DNA of 64,000 nucleotides, taken from assembly GCA_964558465.1 (NCBI GenBank), contig CAZLEF010000001.1:124001-188000 (forward strand). Direction: 5' to 3'. Of the stretch, positions 42,807 to 51,699 are shown one piece after another (position 1 is the first letter of the stretch; the number at the start of each line of letters is the position of its first letter). The notes under the pieces were generated by a model. It made no database searches and was not told the DNA's origin. It saw only the letters and a list, made by a program, of their open reading frames with translations. The translations under genes were made by a program, and so were the position numbers. Origin of the DNA: JACJYC01 sp964558465 (GTDB lineage Bacteria; Bacteroidota; Bacteroidia; Chitinophagales; Saprospiraceae).

Positions 42807-45053
42807 ATGACCATCATAAAAACATCATACGACCGACGTTCCTTTTTGAAAACCACTGCACTGGCCGGCGGCGGAATGGTACTCGGCTTTAGTTGGCTGG
42901 CGGGCTGTAAACCCTCGGCAGAAGAAGCATTGACCATGCCTAAGGAATGGTTCAACATCAACGGTTTTCTGAAGATCGGCGAAAACGGCGTCGTCACCAT
43001 TATGTCGCCGAACCCGGAGATCGGACAAAACGTGAAAACCTCCATGCCCATGATCGTGGCGGAAGAACTCGATGTGGACTGGAAAAACGTCATCGTGGAA
43101 CAAGCCCCGCTGAACACGGACGTGTTCACCCGGCAATTGGCAGGCGGCAGCCAGTCCATCCGGCAAGGATGGAACGGGTTGCGCATGGCAGGCGCATCCG
43201 CGCGGCAAATGCTCCGGGAAGCTGCAGCCCAGGCCTGGCAGGTACCGGTGGAGGAGATCACCACCGAGGCCGGCGTTTTGCACCACAAAAACAGCGGCAA
43301 GTCGGCGGGTTATGGCGAAATGGCCTCGGCTGCCGTCAATGTCCCCGTACCGGAAGAGGTGCAACTGAAAGACGTAAAGGACTTTAAGATCATCGGCACG
43401 TCCCAAAAGAACGTGGACGGCACAAAAATCGTGACGGGGCAGCCGCTGTTCGGGCTCGACTACCGCCGCGACGGTATGCTCATCGCCATGATCGTACACC
43501 CCCCGGCCTTTGGTTTGAAACTGAAATCGGTGGACGACTCGGCTGCCAGGGCTATGCCCGGCATCAAAGACGTTTTCACCATGAACACCTACAACGAGGG
43601 TTACGAAAAACAGTGGTGCGACACCAGCGCCTTTGCGGAAATGGTGGTCGTGGTCGGCAATACGACCTGGGAGGTGATGAACGCCAAAAAAGCGCTGAGA
43701 ATCGAGTGGGAACCCATTACTGCCGGTTTAGCCCAATCTAATGGCAATAACAAGGCCGGTCAAACACCGTCAACACTTGAAAATACCAGCGACCACATGG
43801 CTAAAATGGGAGAATTGGCGGTCAAACTGGCAACGGTCGCCCGCAGGGACGGCGATCCCGAGGCGGCTTTCAAAAATGCAGCCCAGGTCCTCGAGCGCAC
43901 CTACACCGCCCCCTTCCTCGCCCATAATACCATGGAGCCCATGAACTTCTTCGCCAATGTGACGGCGGACAAGGCGGAACTCGTCGGCCCCATCCAGACG
44001 CCGGAGTTTATGGAAAAATCCGTCTCCGCCCGGCTGGGCATGCCCCTGGAAAAGATTGACATCCAGATGACCCGTCAGGGCGGCGGATTCGGTCGCAGGC
44101 TTTACGGCCACTTCGTGGTAGAGGCAGCGGTCATTTCCCAAAAAATGAACGCCCCCATCAAACTGGTCTATACCCGTGAAGACGACATGACTTTCGGCAA
44201 CTACCGGCCGGCCTATCATATCACCTACCGCGCTGCGCTGGATGCCGACAAAAATCTTTTGGCTTTCCACGTCCGGGCCGGCGGCATCCCGGAAAGCCCT
44301 CTCGCCGCTAACCGTTTCCCGGCAGGCGCTGTAGACCATTACCTCGCTGAAAATTGGGCGCAGGAATCCAATATCAGCGTTGGCGCATGGCGGGCGCCGA
44401 GGTCGAATTTCATCGCCGGGGCCGAGCAATCGTTCCTCGATGAATTGGCAGAGACGATGGGGAAAGACCCCATTGAGTTCCGCCTGCAGTTGCTGGAGCG
44501 CGCCAGGACCAACCCCGTCGGCAAGGAAAATGACTACGACGCCGCCCGCTACGCAGGGGTGCTGGAACTGGTGCGGGAAAAATCGGGCTGGGGAAAAAAC
44601 GACCCGGCGGGCGCGCACCGGGGCGTTGCGGCCTACTTCTGCCACAACAGCTACGTGGCCCAGGTATTGGACATGGTGCTGGAGGAAGGCAAGCCCGTGG
44701 TACAAAAAGTATATTGCGCCGTCGATTGCGGCATCGTCGTGAATCCCATTGCCGCCATCAACCTTTCGGAAGGCGGCGTGGTGGACGGCATCGGCCATGC
44801 CCTTTACAGCGCCATGACCTTCAGGGAAGGTGTGCCGGAACAAAACAATTTTGATAAATACCGCCTTATCCGCCACAGCGAGGCGCCCAAAGCCATCGAA
44901 GTGCACTTCGTGAAAAACGAGATCGACCCGACGGGGCTCGGCGAACCGGTGAATCCGCCTATCGTCGGCGCGCTGGCCAATGCCATGTACCGGGCGACGG
45001 GCAAACGGGTATATGACCAGCCGTTCCTGGGTGGAAGTCAGGTATTGGGGTAA
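42807..45053 (+). CDS. Molybdopterin-binding subunit, xanthine dehydrogenase family (IorB-like), Tat substrate
   Basis: Large catalytic subunit, 748 aa. The N-terminus has a twin-arginine signal (YDRRSFLKTTALAGGGMVLG) followed by a lipobox-like LAGCK, so it is probably exported folded and lipid-anchored in the periplasm. Visible motifs are RQGGGFGRRLYG for cofactor binding, repeated Mo-pterin domain signatures (GAWRAPRSNFIAG, VYCAVDCGIVVNPIA) and the catalytic-glutamate block GLGEPVNPPIVGALANA. With the upstream 2Fe-2S subunit it should hydroxylate an N-heterocycle or aldehyde; the exact substrate is unknown. No maturation (XdhC-like) gene is adjacent. Confidence 0.95.
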   Translation: MTIIKTSYDRRSFLKTTALAGGGMVLGFSWLAGCKPSAEEALTMPKEWFNINGFLKIGENGVVTIMSPNPEIGQNVKTSMPMIVAEELDVDWKNVIVEQAPLNTDVFTRQLAGGSQSIRQGWNGLRMAGASARQMLREAAAQAWQVPVEEITTEAGVLHHKNSGKSAGYGEMASAAVNVPVPEEVQLKDVKDFKIIGTSQKNVDGTKIVTGQPLFGLDYRRDGMLIAMIVHPPAFGLKLKSVDDSAARAMPGIKDVFTMNTYNEGYEKQWCDTSAFAEMVVVVGNTTWEVMNAKKALRIEWEPITAGLAQSNGNNKAGQTPSTLENTSDHMAKMGELAVKLATVARRDGDPEAAFKNAAQVLERTYTAPFLAHNTMEPMNFFANVTADKAELVGPIQTPEFMEKSVSARLGMPLEKIDIQMTRQGGGFGRRLYGHFVVEAAVISQKMNAPIKLVYTREDDMTFGNYRPAYHITYRAALDADKNLLAFHVRAGGIPESPLAANRFPAGAVDHYLAENWAQESNISVGAWRAPRSNFIAGAEQSFLDELAETMGKDPIEFRLQLLERARTNPVGKENDYDAARYAGVLELVREKSGWGKNDPAGAHRGVAAYFCHNSYVAQVLDMVLEEGKPVVQKVYCAVDCGIVVNPIAAINLSEGGVVDGIGHALYSAMTFREGVPEQNNFDKYRLIRHSEAPKAIEVHFVKNEIDPTGLGEPVNPPIVGALANAMYRATGKRVYDQPFLGGSQVLG

Positions 45054-45071
45054 GCTATACTTCGCTGCACA

Positions 45072-45130
45072 AGGTTTGGCGCCCAGCGCCTTTAGAGTCT
45101 GCTGCGCAGAAGACGCGGGGCGCTAAACCT
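45072..45130. repeat. Long inverted repeat after the molybdenum hydroxylase genes
   Basis: AGGTTTGGCGCCC (45072-45084) and GGGCGCTAAACCT (45118-45130) pair with one mismatch around a 33-base loop that has its own CTGCTGCGCAG stem. It lies 20 bp past the stop codon and probably ends or stabilises the transcript. Confidence 0.6.
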
Positions 45131-45261
45131 TCTGCCGTTGAGCAAAAAGGAGGCAATATCTTACCTGGCGGGTTGTTGAACACGCTTTTTGCAGGAGATT
45201 CCGCTCTTTGAAAACGCAATCAAAGGGCCATATGGATTAACTTACCTCCGAAAAAGCAAAA

Positions 45262-45284
45262 AGCTCCGACTTTACATCGGAGCT
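45262..45284 (-). terminator. Rho-independent terminator of the DUF4382 gene
   Basis: AGCTCCGA-TGTAAAG-TCGGAGCT stem-loop on the minus strand followed by TTTTTGCTTTTT, 88 bp after the stop of the DUF4382 lipoprotein gene. Confidence 0.85.
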
Positions 45285-45371
45285 ATATGATGAGGCAGAT
45301 CACTCCCTTTTGGAGTCCCTCCTCAATGGAACACAAAATTAAAAAGGAAAAGCCTCCACCTTCCCATTATT

Positions 45372-46328
45372 CTATTCTTCCTGACAAACGAAAGTTCCGT
45401 CTTCTTTGTAAATAACGCTCAATTCCTCGCCATCATACTGAATACGCGCCTGGTACCAAACCTCGCCATCGGCACGTTCAATCCGGAAGGTATTGCCCAA
45501 CAAGTCGTAACCCGGATAATCTGCTCCGATAGCGGTTGAGACCGCGTCGGGCAGTTCGCTGTCGGCGATCATTTCGGCGCGCTGTACGAAGGCGCCGCCC
45601 AGGTCGAAGTAGAGGTAAACGGTTTCGTTATTGCCGGTAGCTTTTATTTTATACACTTCCAGCCCGCCGCAGAGCGTATGTGCTTCCACCTGGAAATCGT
45701 ATCCCGGGTAGTTGGTTTCCAGCGAATCGACCACATTATCAGGCAGGTCGTCAAGTGTAAGTTCGTTGTCATCATTCATACATTGTGCGTCGGGGTTCAC
45801 CACCCGGATCACAGGTTTCATGAGGTATTTCCCGTTGCCGGTCCGGTGAACGGATGCCGCAGCGTCGAAATCAAGGATGAGGTCGTATACCTGCATTCCG
45901 GTCAGATCGAGGCATACCTTGATCTTTAACCCGCTCTGGCTCCCGGAAGGAATTTTCAGGTCAAAGGTATCCCCTTCCACGACGACGTTATTATTTTGGC
46001 CGAGTACAAGCCGGACTTCCCGGATCACGGTGAGTTGGCTGTCCACTCCGGTGGCGATGAGGGTATCTATACCATTCTGATAATCGAGCAAGTTGTAAAG
46101 GCCGGCATTGGTACCTAATGGAATTTCTTCAAACCCGCTCTGTCCTTTTACAAAAACCTGCTGCAAGTCGATGTTCACTTCATCGAGGTTGATGGGGCCG
46201 TCCGTCAGGCGAATGTTCAGGATCGGCCCGGGCAGAAGATCGTCGGGCAGTTCTACGAGCGCATCCGGATTACAGGAGAAAAAAAAGAGCAAAGAAAGAA
46301 GTCCTCCCAGAAATTTAAGTCTGTCCAT
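45372..46328 (-). CDS. DUF4382 lipoprotein with PepSY-like repeats
   Basis: Secreted protein, 318 aa. Lipoprotein signal (LKFLGGLLSLLFFFSCNPDA, Cys at about 19), a DUF4382 beta domain at about 35-165 (LNIRLTDGPINLDEVNIDLQ, SGLKIKVCLDL), then two PepSY-like modules at about 190-318 (LPDNVVDSLETNYPGYDFQV and LPDAVSTAIGADYPGYDLLG). Likely anchored on the outer or inner membrane, facing periplasm or surface. PepSY-like modules often bind or inhibit proteases, but the role here is unknown. A good terminator lies 88 bp downstream. Confidence 0.88.
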   Translation of the reverse strand: MDRLKFLGGLLSLLFFFSCNPDALVELPDDLLPGPILNIRLTDGPINLDEVNIDLQQVFVKGQSGFEEIPLGTNAGLYNLLDYQNGIDTLIATGVDSQLTVIREVRLVLGQNNNVVVEGDTFDLKIPSGSQSGLKIKVCLDLTGMQVYDLILDFDAAASVHRTGNGKYLMKPVIRVVNPDAQCMNDDNELTLDDLPDNVVDSLETNYPGYDFQVEAHTLCGGLEVYKIKATGNNETVYLYFDLGGAFVQRAEMIADSELPDAVSTAIGADYPGYDLLGNTFRIERADGEVWYQARIQYDGEELSVIYKEDGTFVCQEE

Positions 46329-46573
46329 GGTTAAGCGTGTTTATGGTTTATAAATTATAGTGCCTGAAAAGGGGCAGAAAGGACTATTTAACAGAGATTC
46401 CAATGGGGCAGGAAAGGGGCCGGGCCCGCCTGGCAGGCGGGCCTCGGGACCGTTCATGGGATTAATAATGGTCGTCTTTAACACTTCGATTTGTTTGGCG
46501 GGAAACCAAACTGCGGGGATTCATCAAAAGAAAGAAAGAAAAAAAGTTCATGGGATTATGATTTGCTAGTAGT

Positions 46574-47728
46574 TTATCTGAAAAAGCTGCGCACGTAAAG
46601 GCGCTTGTCCGTGTATATTTTAAGGGTGTAAATTCCACCGGGGAACCGGCCGGTATGGAAATATTGTTTCCCGGCCACTCCTCCAAAGGTTCGATTTTCC
46701 AGCAGGCGGCCGGCGGAATCGAACAGTTGAACCAGCCGGATCTTTTCTTCTGGATTCTCCAGTTCGATGGTGATCTCCTGGCCGGCAGCCGGATTGGGAT
46801 ACAGTTTAACACCTTTTTTCCCGATGGGCCGAATCAAAGCGGTAAGGGTGGTATCGGTGGAAAAATCCAGGTCGGAAGGGGCAACGGGCGTATCCGCCAG
46901 TTCCAGGTCAGTCATTTTGATATCCGATATGGCGATATTGGAATACCCCACAACGATATCCTCCATGACAATGGAGAACTCACCGATTGCTCCATACCCG
47001 CTTACCGCTATCTGGTTTTTGCGAACGATAGCAATCTGGGCGACGCCATTGACCTTATCGTTGTTGATGAACTGGATCACCTTGTCGTCTCCGTTGCCAT
47101 GCATCCAGGTGTCTTCCAGAATGTCCAGTCTGAAATCGTTGCCCTGGTCGCCCACCACATCCGGGTCGTAAACCACGGTAAAGGCAATTCCGTAAAAATT
47201 GGCGATGCTGTCGGTTTCAGCGCCCAGTGCTAAATCGGCTTTCAGGAGGCCTCCGGGAGGAACCGTTGTCGTTCCGGAGGCCAGCAACAAGATTGGGTCA
47301 GAACCCGGATCACCCGTTGCATACTCATCCGGAATGACAGTTCCGTGAATTTCTCCGAAATTGTTCTCAATTACGGTCTTGTCATCGTCGTCCACATCGC
47401 CGTCGCCGTCACAATCGGCATAGGCATAATTCAGGCCGCCGGGAAAATTCTGATTCCAAAGAACTGCGGGCAAATCCTGACCTGCCCAGTCGGTGGCAGG
47501 AACCAGCCTGCCGTCTCCGGTAGCGCTTTTTGCCACCGCCCAGTACAATACGTCAATGTTGTTGACAATTCCGTTGTTGTTGATGTCACCCGGCCAGACT
47601 TGCTGACCCACGGTGACAGGAATTTGCCATAGGATTATAAATATTGTCAGTAGTAAGTTGCGCAATCGTACAGTTGTTTGTAATTCTGATGCAAAGATAT
47701 CAGGCAAGATGGTGCGTAACAAATACAT
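46574..47728 (-). CDS. T9SS cargo protein with dockerin-like and cohesin-like domains
   Basis: Secreted protein, 384 aa. Signal region near 24-41, then a dockerin-like pair of calcium loops (GDINNNGIVNNIDVLYWAVA and DCDGDGDVDDDDKTVIENNFG). A cohesin-like beta domain follows at about 150-290 (FYGIAFTVVYDPDVVGDQ), with a type A T9SS sorting domain at the end (KLYPNPAAGQEITIEL ... FPGGIYTLKIYTDKRLYVRSF). It is exported by the Sec pathway and then the type IX system to the surface. The start region is divergent from the helical-repeat gene at 47915, sharing an AT-rich 186-bp promoter interval. Confidence 0.88.
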   Translation of the reverse strand: MYLLRTILPDIFASELQTTVRLRNLLLTIFIILWQIPVTVGQQVWPGDINNNGIVNNIDVLYWAVAKSATGDGRLVPATDWAGQDLPAVLWNQNFPGGLNYAYADCDGDGDVDDDDKTVIENNFGEIHGTVIPDEYATGDPGSDPILLLASGTTTVPPGGLLKADLALGAETDSIANFYGIAFTVVYDPDVVGDQGNDFRLDILEDTWMHGNGDDKVIQFINNDKVNGVAQIAIVRKNQIAVSGYGAIGEFSIVMEDIVVGYSNIAISDIKMTDLELADTPVAPSDLDFSTDTTLTALIRPIGKKGVKLYPNPAAGQEITIELENPEEKIRLVQLFDSAGRLLENRTFGGVAGKQYFHTGRFPGGIYTLKIYTDKRLYVRSFFR

Positions 47729-47914
47729 TTTTCTCGTTTTTTCAGATTTATTGTTTTATTTTACACCTGATTCAGTAGAATAATGAGTAATAAAATAAAA
47801 CATAATTATTTGATTTTCAGTCAAATTAAAAAATTATGAATTATATTTTTTTATAATTTGATTGAATTGATTTTTCGATTTTTGATAAAATTTCAGCGCA
47901 AATTAATTCGGCAC

Positions 47915-49321
47915 ATGAGAAACAGCAAGCTGATCGACCTCCTCCAATCCTTTGATCAGGCAGAATTCCGGCAGTTCCGCGACTTTGTAGCTTCGCCCTA
48001 TTTTAACAAAAATCAGGATCTGGTCCGTCTGGTTGCATACCTTCAGGAACAGGGGCCTGGTTTTCCTCCGGATAAAATTAAGAAAGATGTTGTATTCCGC
48101 ACACTCTTTCCCAAGGCGCCGTTCGACAAGAAGCAGATCGGCTACCTGATGAACTATTTGCTTAAACTGGCGGAACGCTTCCTGGCTGTCCAGCGCTACC
48201 AGCAGGAAGAAATACTGCTCAGTTGCCATACCCTGGATCAGTTCGTTAGCCGGAAACTGGATAAACACTATAATTTCCTTTTCGCCAGGACCCGGAAGAC
48301 ACTGGAAGAAACAGACCGCAAGGATGGACAGGCCTTTTATTATCAGTACCTGTTATCACAAGCGGCAACCAGCCATTTTTACAGTCAGCAGGTCCGTAAG
48401 TTCGACCCCAGCCTGCAGATGGTTTCCGACGACCTGGACAAATTTTACTTCTTCCACAAGCTTAAATACAGTTGCGAGATGCTCAATCGCAAAACCATTA
48501 TCACGGCGGATTATCATCTGACTTTTGTCGAGGAAGTAAAAACGTACCTGGTGAATGAAAAAAAGATCGACCCTCTGATCGAGATCTATTTGCGGATATT
48601 CCTCACAATCTCTTTCCCTGAACAGGAAGAACATTTTGAAAAACTGATGCGCCTCATAGAACGTTATGCTGACACGCTGGAACAAAAAACACGGCGGGAG
48701 ATCTACCTGTATGCGATCAACTATTGCGCACCAAAGATCCGCGAAGGCAAGGATAAGTATGTCCCGGTCATGTTGGAATTATATACCAAAGGTATCGAAA
48801 ACAGGTCCCTTTTTGACGATGCTTATCTTTCTCACTGGACCTATTCGAACGTGGTTAAACTGGCGCTCAGGCTAAAACGTTACGGCTGGATCGAGTCTTT
48901 TATCAAGGAGCATGGGGAAAGCCTGCCGCCACAGTTGCGCGAAGATGCCGAACATTACAACCTGGCCGAACTGTTTTACCATAAAAAAGACTATGATCAG
49001 GCGCTGACACACCTCAATCAATTACATTTTACAGACCTTCACTACCACCTGGGTTCGCGGGTGGTGCTGCTGAAAACCTATTTTGAACTGGATGCAGTAG
49101 AATCCCTGCTTTCCCTGCTGGCTTCCTTCAGCGTTTATCTGCACAGAAATAAAAAGATTTCGGCCCCTGTGAAAAAAACCTATCTGAACTTCTGCAACCT
49201 GCTGCTGCAACTTACCCGAAGGAATCCTAAAAAATGGGCTGCCATCGGCGATGAAATCCGGCAAACGGAGCCGCTGGCCGAAAGAGCCTGGCTCCTTCAG
49301 GTTTGGGAACAGAACAGATAA
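47915..49321 (+). CDS. Large helical-repeat protein of unknown function (family A, copy 1)
   Basis: I do not recognise a named family. From the ATG at 47915 the product is 468 aa, with no signal peptide or membrane helix. It is all-helical, rich in Leu/Tyr/Phe, with TPR-like pairs (LAELFYHKKDYDQALTHLNQ). The N-terminal 100 residues (KLIDLLQSFDQAEFRQFRDF ... FDKKQIGYLMNYLLKLAERF) share layout with the protein at 57910 (LFQLIRSLTGQEKRYFKLYA ... FIRQLHVAKNYLHQLILDSL). Each lies divergent from a T9SS cargo gene. A cytoplasmic regulator or assembly factor for the neighbour is possible but unproven. Confidence 0.8.
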   Translation: MRNSKLIDLLQSFDQAEFRQFRDFVASPYFNKNQDLVRLVAYLQEQGPGFPPDKIKKDVVFRTLFPKAPFDKKQIGYLMNYLLKLAERFLAVQRYQQEEILLSCHTLDQFVSRKLDKHYNFLFARTRKTLEETDRKDGQAFYYQYLLSQAATSHFYSQQVRKFDPSLQMVSDDLDKFYFFHKLKYSCEMLNRKTIITADYHLTFVEEVKTYLVNEKKIDPLIEIYLRIFLTISFPEQEEHFEKLMRLIERYADTLEQKTRREIYLYAINYCAPKIREGKDKYVPVMLELYTKGIENRSLFDDAYLSHWTYSNVVKLALRLKRYGWIESFIKEHGESLPPQLREDAEHYNLAELFYHKKDYDQALTHLNQLHFTDLHYHLGSRVVLLKTYFELDAVESLLSLLASFSVYLHRNKKISAPVKKTYLNFCNLLLQLTRRNPKKWAAIGDEIRQTEPLAERAWLLQVWEQNR

Positions 49322-49326
49322 TGAAG

Positions 49327-50943
49327 CTAGCTTTTGTACAAGCTTTCATAATACTCCTCCAGCATCCGCTTCACTGCAAACGCATCCCGTGTACTCAGGA
49401 TACTCGCCTTCATCATTTCGATCCATTTCGGGCGGTTGCCGTAGAAGGTGGGCAGCACCTCTTCCAGCAGCACCCGGTAGAGCGCTTCCCGGTCGTGGCG
49501 ATCCAGTTCGTCGAGGTTTTCGCTTTCGAAGGCGTCGCCGAATTGCCACCCGTTGACACCGTGGTCGCAGGCTTCGGGCCACCAGCCGTCGAGGATACTG
49601 CAATTGAGTACGCCATTCATCGCAGCTTTCATGCCGGAGGTGCCGCTGGCTTCCAGCGGACGGCGCGGGTTGTTGAGCCACACATCGGCGCCCCGGGTGA
49701 GCGCGGCTCCGGTTTCCATGTCGTAATTCTGGATGAAGACCACTGCATCCGGGAATTGTTCGGCGGCCTGGTAGAGGGTGCGGACGATCTGTTTGCCGGT
49801 ATCATCCAGCGGGTGGGCTCTGCCGGAAAAGACAATCTGGACCATTTGTTCTTCCAGCAACGGGTTAATGATTTCCGGTTTACTGAGGATCAGGTCGCTC
49901 CTTTTGTAGGGGACCGAGCGCCGGGAAAAACCAATGATCAGCTTTTCAGGATCGAGGTCGGCGCCATTCCTGTTTTTTACAAACTGAACGAGGTCTTTTT
50001 TATTTTTCATATGGGCCCCCCAAAGGTCGCCGCCGGTTTCGGCCGTCTCCGGCATGGCGGGGTCTACCCAGGTAGGAAGGTGGATCGCGTTGGTGATGGG
50101 AATGATCTCCGACCGGTTGGCGAGATGATCCCACATCTTGTTGGCCGTAACACTGTGAAGCGCGGCGACAGCGTTCGATCTTTTGGAAAGCCGCAACGCT
50201 CCGGCCGTCATATGGAATGGGCTCCCGCCGAGTTGCTGCAACTGGGTGGCAGTCAAGCCCAGGTTGGCGCCCATATACAGAAGGCGGTCGATGGGATGGG
50301 ATTCGTTGCCCTGAATGACGGGTGTATGTGTGGTAAAAACGATCTCCTGCCGGCAAGCTGCCCAGGCTTCCTCAAAAGATACGCCGGGTTGCTCCATTTT
50401 CTCCCGCATGAGTTCAAAACCGGCAAACAGGGCGTGCCCTTCGTTAAAGTGGTAAATGTCGGGTTCGATCCCCAGGGCCCGTAGCGCCCGGACGCCACCG
50501 ATGCCCAGCACCATTTCCTGGGCTATCCGTTCTTCGCCGAACCAGCCGTATAACTGACCGGTGACCCAGGTGTCTTCGTTGCCCGGCACGTCGGTGTCCA
50601 GGAGGTAAAGGGAGGCGTTGCCGAAACAGTCCACTTTCCAAACCTTACACCTGACCTCACGCCGGCGGATTTCCACCGTGACTGTTACACCGGTGTCTTC
50701 CAGGAAATCATAGTTGTAATTGTAATACGCGTCAAAGACCCGGCCTTGCTGGTCTACATGCTGATCGGTATAACCCTGTTTCCAGCGGATGCCGATGCCG
50801 ACAATGGGAAATTGGTGGTCCTTTGCCCCTTTCAAATAATCTCCTGCAAGGATGCCCAGGCCGCCGGCGTAGATTTTGAAAGCGCTTTCCAACCCGTATT
50901 CCATGCAGAAATAGGCTACCTGCGGTAAATTGGTATTCGACAT
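49327..50943 (-). CDS. glgP: Alpha-glucan phosphorylase (short GT35 form)
   Basis: Glycogen/maltodextrin phosphorylase, 538 aa, releasing glucose-1-phosphate. Conserved blocks: AYFCMEYGLESAFKIYAGGLG at the N-terminus (near 10), VKVWKVDCFGNASLYLLDTD-like region, FNEGHALFAGFELM, TTHTPVIQGNESHP, and the PLP site EASGTSGMKAAMNGVLNCSI with the cofactor lysine. It lacks the extra N-terminal domain of longer forms. It is convergent with the helical-repeat gene, whose stop lies 5 bp away. Confidence 0.95.
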   Translation of the reverse strand: MSNTNLPQVAYFCMEYGLESAFKIYAGGLGILAGDYLKGAKDHQFPIVGIGIRWKQGYTDQHVDQQGRVFDAYYNYNYDFLEDTGVTVTVEIRRREVRCKVWKVDCFGNASLYLLDTDVPGNEDTWVTGQLYGWFGEERIAQEMVLGIGGVRALRALGIEPDIYHFNEGHALFAGFELMREKMEQPGVSFEEAWAACRQEIVFTTHTPVIQGNESHPIDRLLYMGANLGLTATQLQQLGGSPFHMTAGALRLSKRSNAVAALHSVTANKMWDHLANRSEIIPITNAIHLPTWVDPAMPETAETGGDLWGAHMKNKKDLVQFVKNRNGADLDPEKLIIGFSRRSVPYKRSDLILSKPEIINPLLEEQMVQIVFSGRAHPLDDTGKQIVRTLYQAAEQFPDAVVFIQNYDMETGAALTRGADVWLNNPRRPLEASGTSGMKAAMNGVLNCSILDGWWPEACDHGVNGWQFGDAFESENLDELDRHDREALYRVLLEEVLPTFYGNRPKWIEMMKASILSTRDAFAVKRMLEEYYESLYKS

Positions 50944-51031
50944 CTGTTCGGTTTGTTTTGTGCAACGGGCGTAAAATTAGGTTATTTTTTGTCTCCGGGA
51001 ACTTTACTGACTTCTCCTGCGGTTATACCCG

Positions 51032-51103
51032 TGCAAGGTGGAGTAACCGGCAACTCAACAGGCTCATAACCTGTGGCTCCGGGTTCGAGTCCCGGCTTTG
51101 CGT
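51032..51103 (+). tRNA. tRNA-Met-like (CAT anticodon)
   Basis: Cloverleaf: acceptor TGCAAGG/CTTTGCG with two G-U pairs, D stem GAGT/ACTC with GG in the loop, anticodon stem ACAGG/CCTGT with loop CTCATAA (anticodon CAT), T stem CCGGG/CCCGG with loop TTCGAGT. Position 8 is T. Initiator, elongator or Ile2 (lysidine) identity cannot be told; the acceptor is not that of a normal bacterial initiator. Confidence 0.7.
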
Positions 51104-51327
51104 CAAAGCACCGAAGCGTGCAAAAGAGGCACACGTACCTAGTTTATTGGCAAATAGGTTCCATTCGTGAAAATTTGCCAGGTTAAAAGACCTTAAAGCC
51201 GGAGAAGCATTTAGTACCCGGCTTTTAAACTTTAAAAAAGAAACCAGATGTATTTGATCACAACGGCAACCGGCACTTTTAAAGGAGGCGAAAGCACCTG
51301 ACGGGGGTCGTATGTTCTTAAAAGAAG
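51104..51327 (+). other. Structured non-coding stretch inside the tRNA cluster
   Basis: No gene is assigned. Several hairpins follow one another: GCAC-CGAAGC-GTGC, ACCTA...TAGGT, GGCAAAT...ATTTGCC, and AAAGCCGG...CCGGCTTTT (51193-51226) with a T-run. The last also contains GAAGCATT and CTTTTAA as in the tRNA-Lys further on, so it may be a decayed tRNA. It could be a small structured RNA or tRNA relics. Confidence 0.4.
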
Positions 51328-51360
51328 AAGCGCCTTCCGTTTGTTCGGGGGCGCTTTTTT
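51328..51360 (+). terminator. Rho-independent terminator inside tRNA cluster
   Basis: AAGCGCC ... GGCGCTT stem with TTCCGTTTGTTCGG loop region followed by TTTTTT. It separates the Met-like tRNA and structured stretch from the Gly-Thr-Lys run. Confidence 0.75.
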
Positions 51361-51364
51361 ATTT

Positions 51365-51438
51365 GCGGGTTACGCATAATTGGTGGTGCGCCGGTCTTCC
51401 AAACCGGAACAGAGCCGGTTCGATCCCGGCAACCCGCA
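51365..51438 (+). tRNA. tRNA-Gly (TCC)
   Basis: Acceptor GCGGGTT/AACCCGC fully paired; D arm GCAT-AATTGGTG-GTGC; anticodon stem CCGGT/ACCGG with loop CTTCCAA (anticodon TCC); T stem GCCGG/CCGGC with loop TTCGATC. Position 8 is A instead of the near-universal T. The D arm is of the same type as in the next two tRNAs. Confidence 0.8.
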
Positions 51439-51444
51439 CAACAA

Positions 51445-51516
51445 TCCGGTGAAGCATAAATGGCGATGCGCTTGCCTTGTAAGCATGGGAACGGGGTTCG
51501 ATTCCTCGCGCCGGAG
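51445..51516 (+). tRNA. tRNA-Thr (TGT)
   Basis: Acceptor TCCGGTG/CGCCGGA with one G-U pair; D arm GCAT-AAATGGCG-ATGC; anticodon stem CTTGC/GCATG with one mismatch and loop CTTGTAA (anticodon TGT); T stem CGGGG/CCTCG with loop TTCGATT. Positions 8-9 are AA. Confidence 0.72.
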
Positions 51517-51525
51517 CCTTGATTT

Positions 51526-51597
51526 TCCTTCGAAGCATTGACGGCGATGCACGGGACTTTTAATCCCGGGAACCAGGTTCGACTCCTGGCGGGGGAA
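51526..51597 (+). tRNA. tRNA-Lys (TTT)
   Basis: Acceptor TCCTTCG/CGGGGGA with two G-U pairs; D arm GCAT-TGACGGCG-ATGC; anticodon stem CGGGA/TCCCG with loop CTTTTAA (anticodon TTT); T stem CCAGG/CCTGG with loop TTCGACT. Positions 8-9 are AA. The first acceptor pair is T-A, unlike the G-C of ordinary bacterial tRNA-Lys. Confidence 0.75.
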
Positions 51598-51610
51598 CGT
51601 TTTTTTTAGG

Positions 51611-51697
51611 GTTGTTTATTCGTTGATTTGTTTATTCGTTGATTCGATACGAAAGCCTTCGTATCAACAAATCAACAAATCAACAAATCAACAAAAA
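51611..51697. repeat. AACAAATC tandem repeats forming a long hairpin
   Basis: Left arm of GTTGTTTATTC / GTTGATTTG units, perfect core stem GATACGAA-AGCC-TTCGTATC (51646-51665), right arm of about four 8-bp CAACAAAT units. It sits between the Lys and Phe tRNA genes and is followed by an A-run. Confidence 0.85.
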
Positions 51698-51699
51698 AA

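Noticed and set aside
43770..44906. 378-codon open frame opposite the molybdopterin subunit
   Set aside because: Antisense shadow of a well-supported gene, no recognisable domain.
49303..50484. 393-codon open frame opposite glucan phosphorylase
   Set aside because: Antisense shadow; the phosphorylase has full family motifs on the other strand.
51248..51301. 17-codon ORF (MYLITTATGTFKGGEST) in the tRNA cluster
   Set aside because: Too short to support without conservation data, and it lies between hairpins of a structured stretch.
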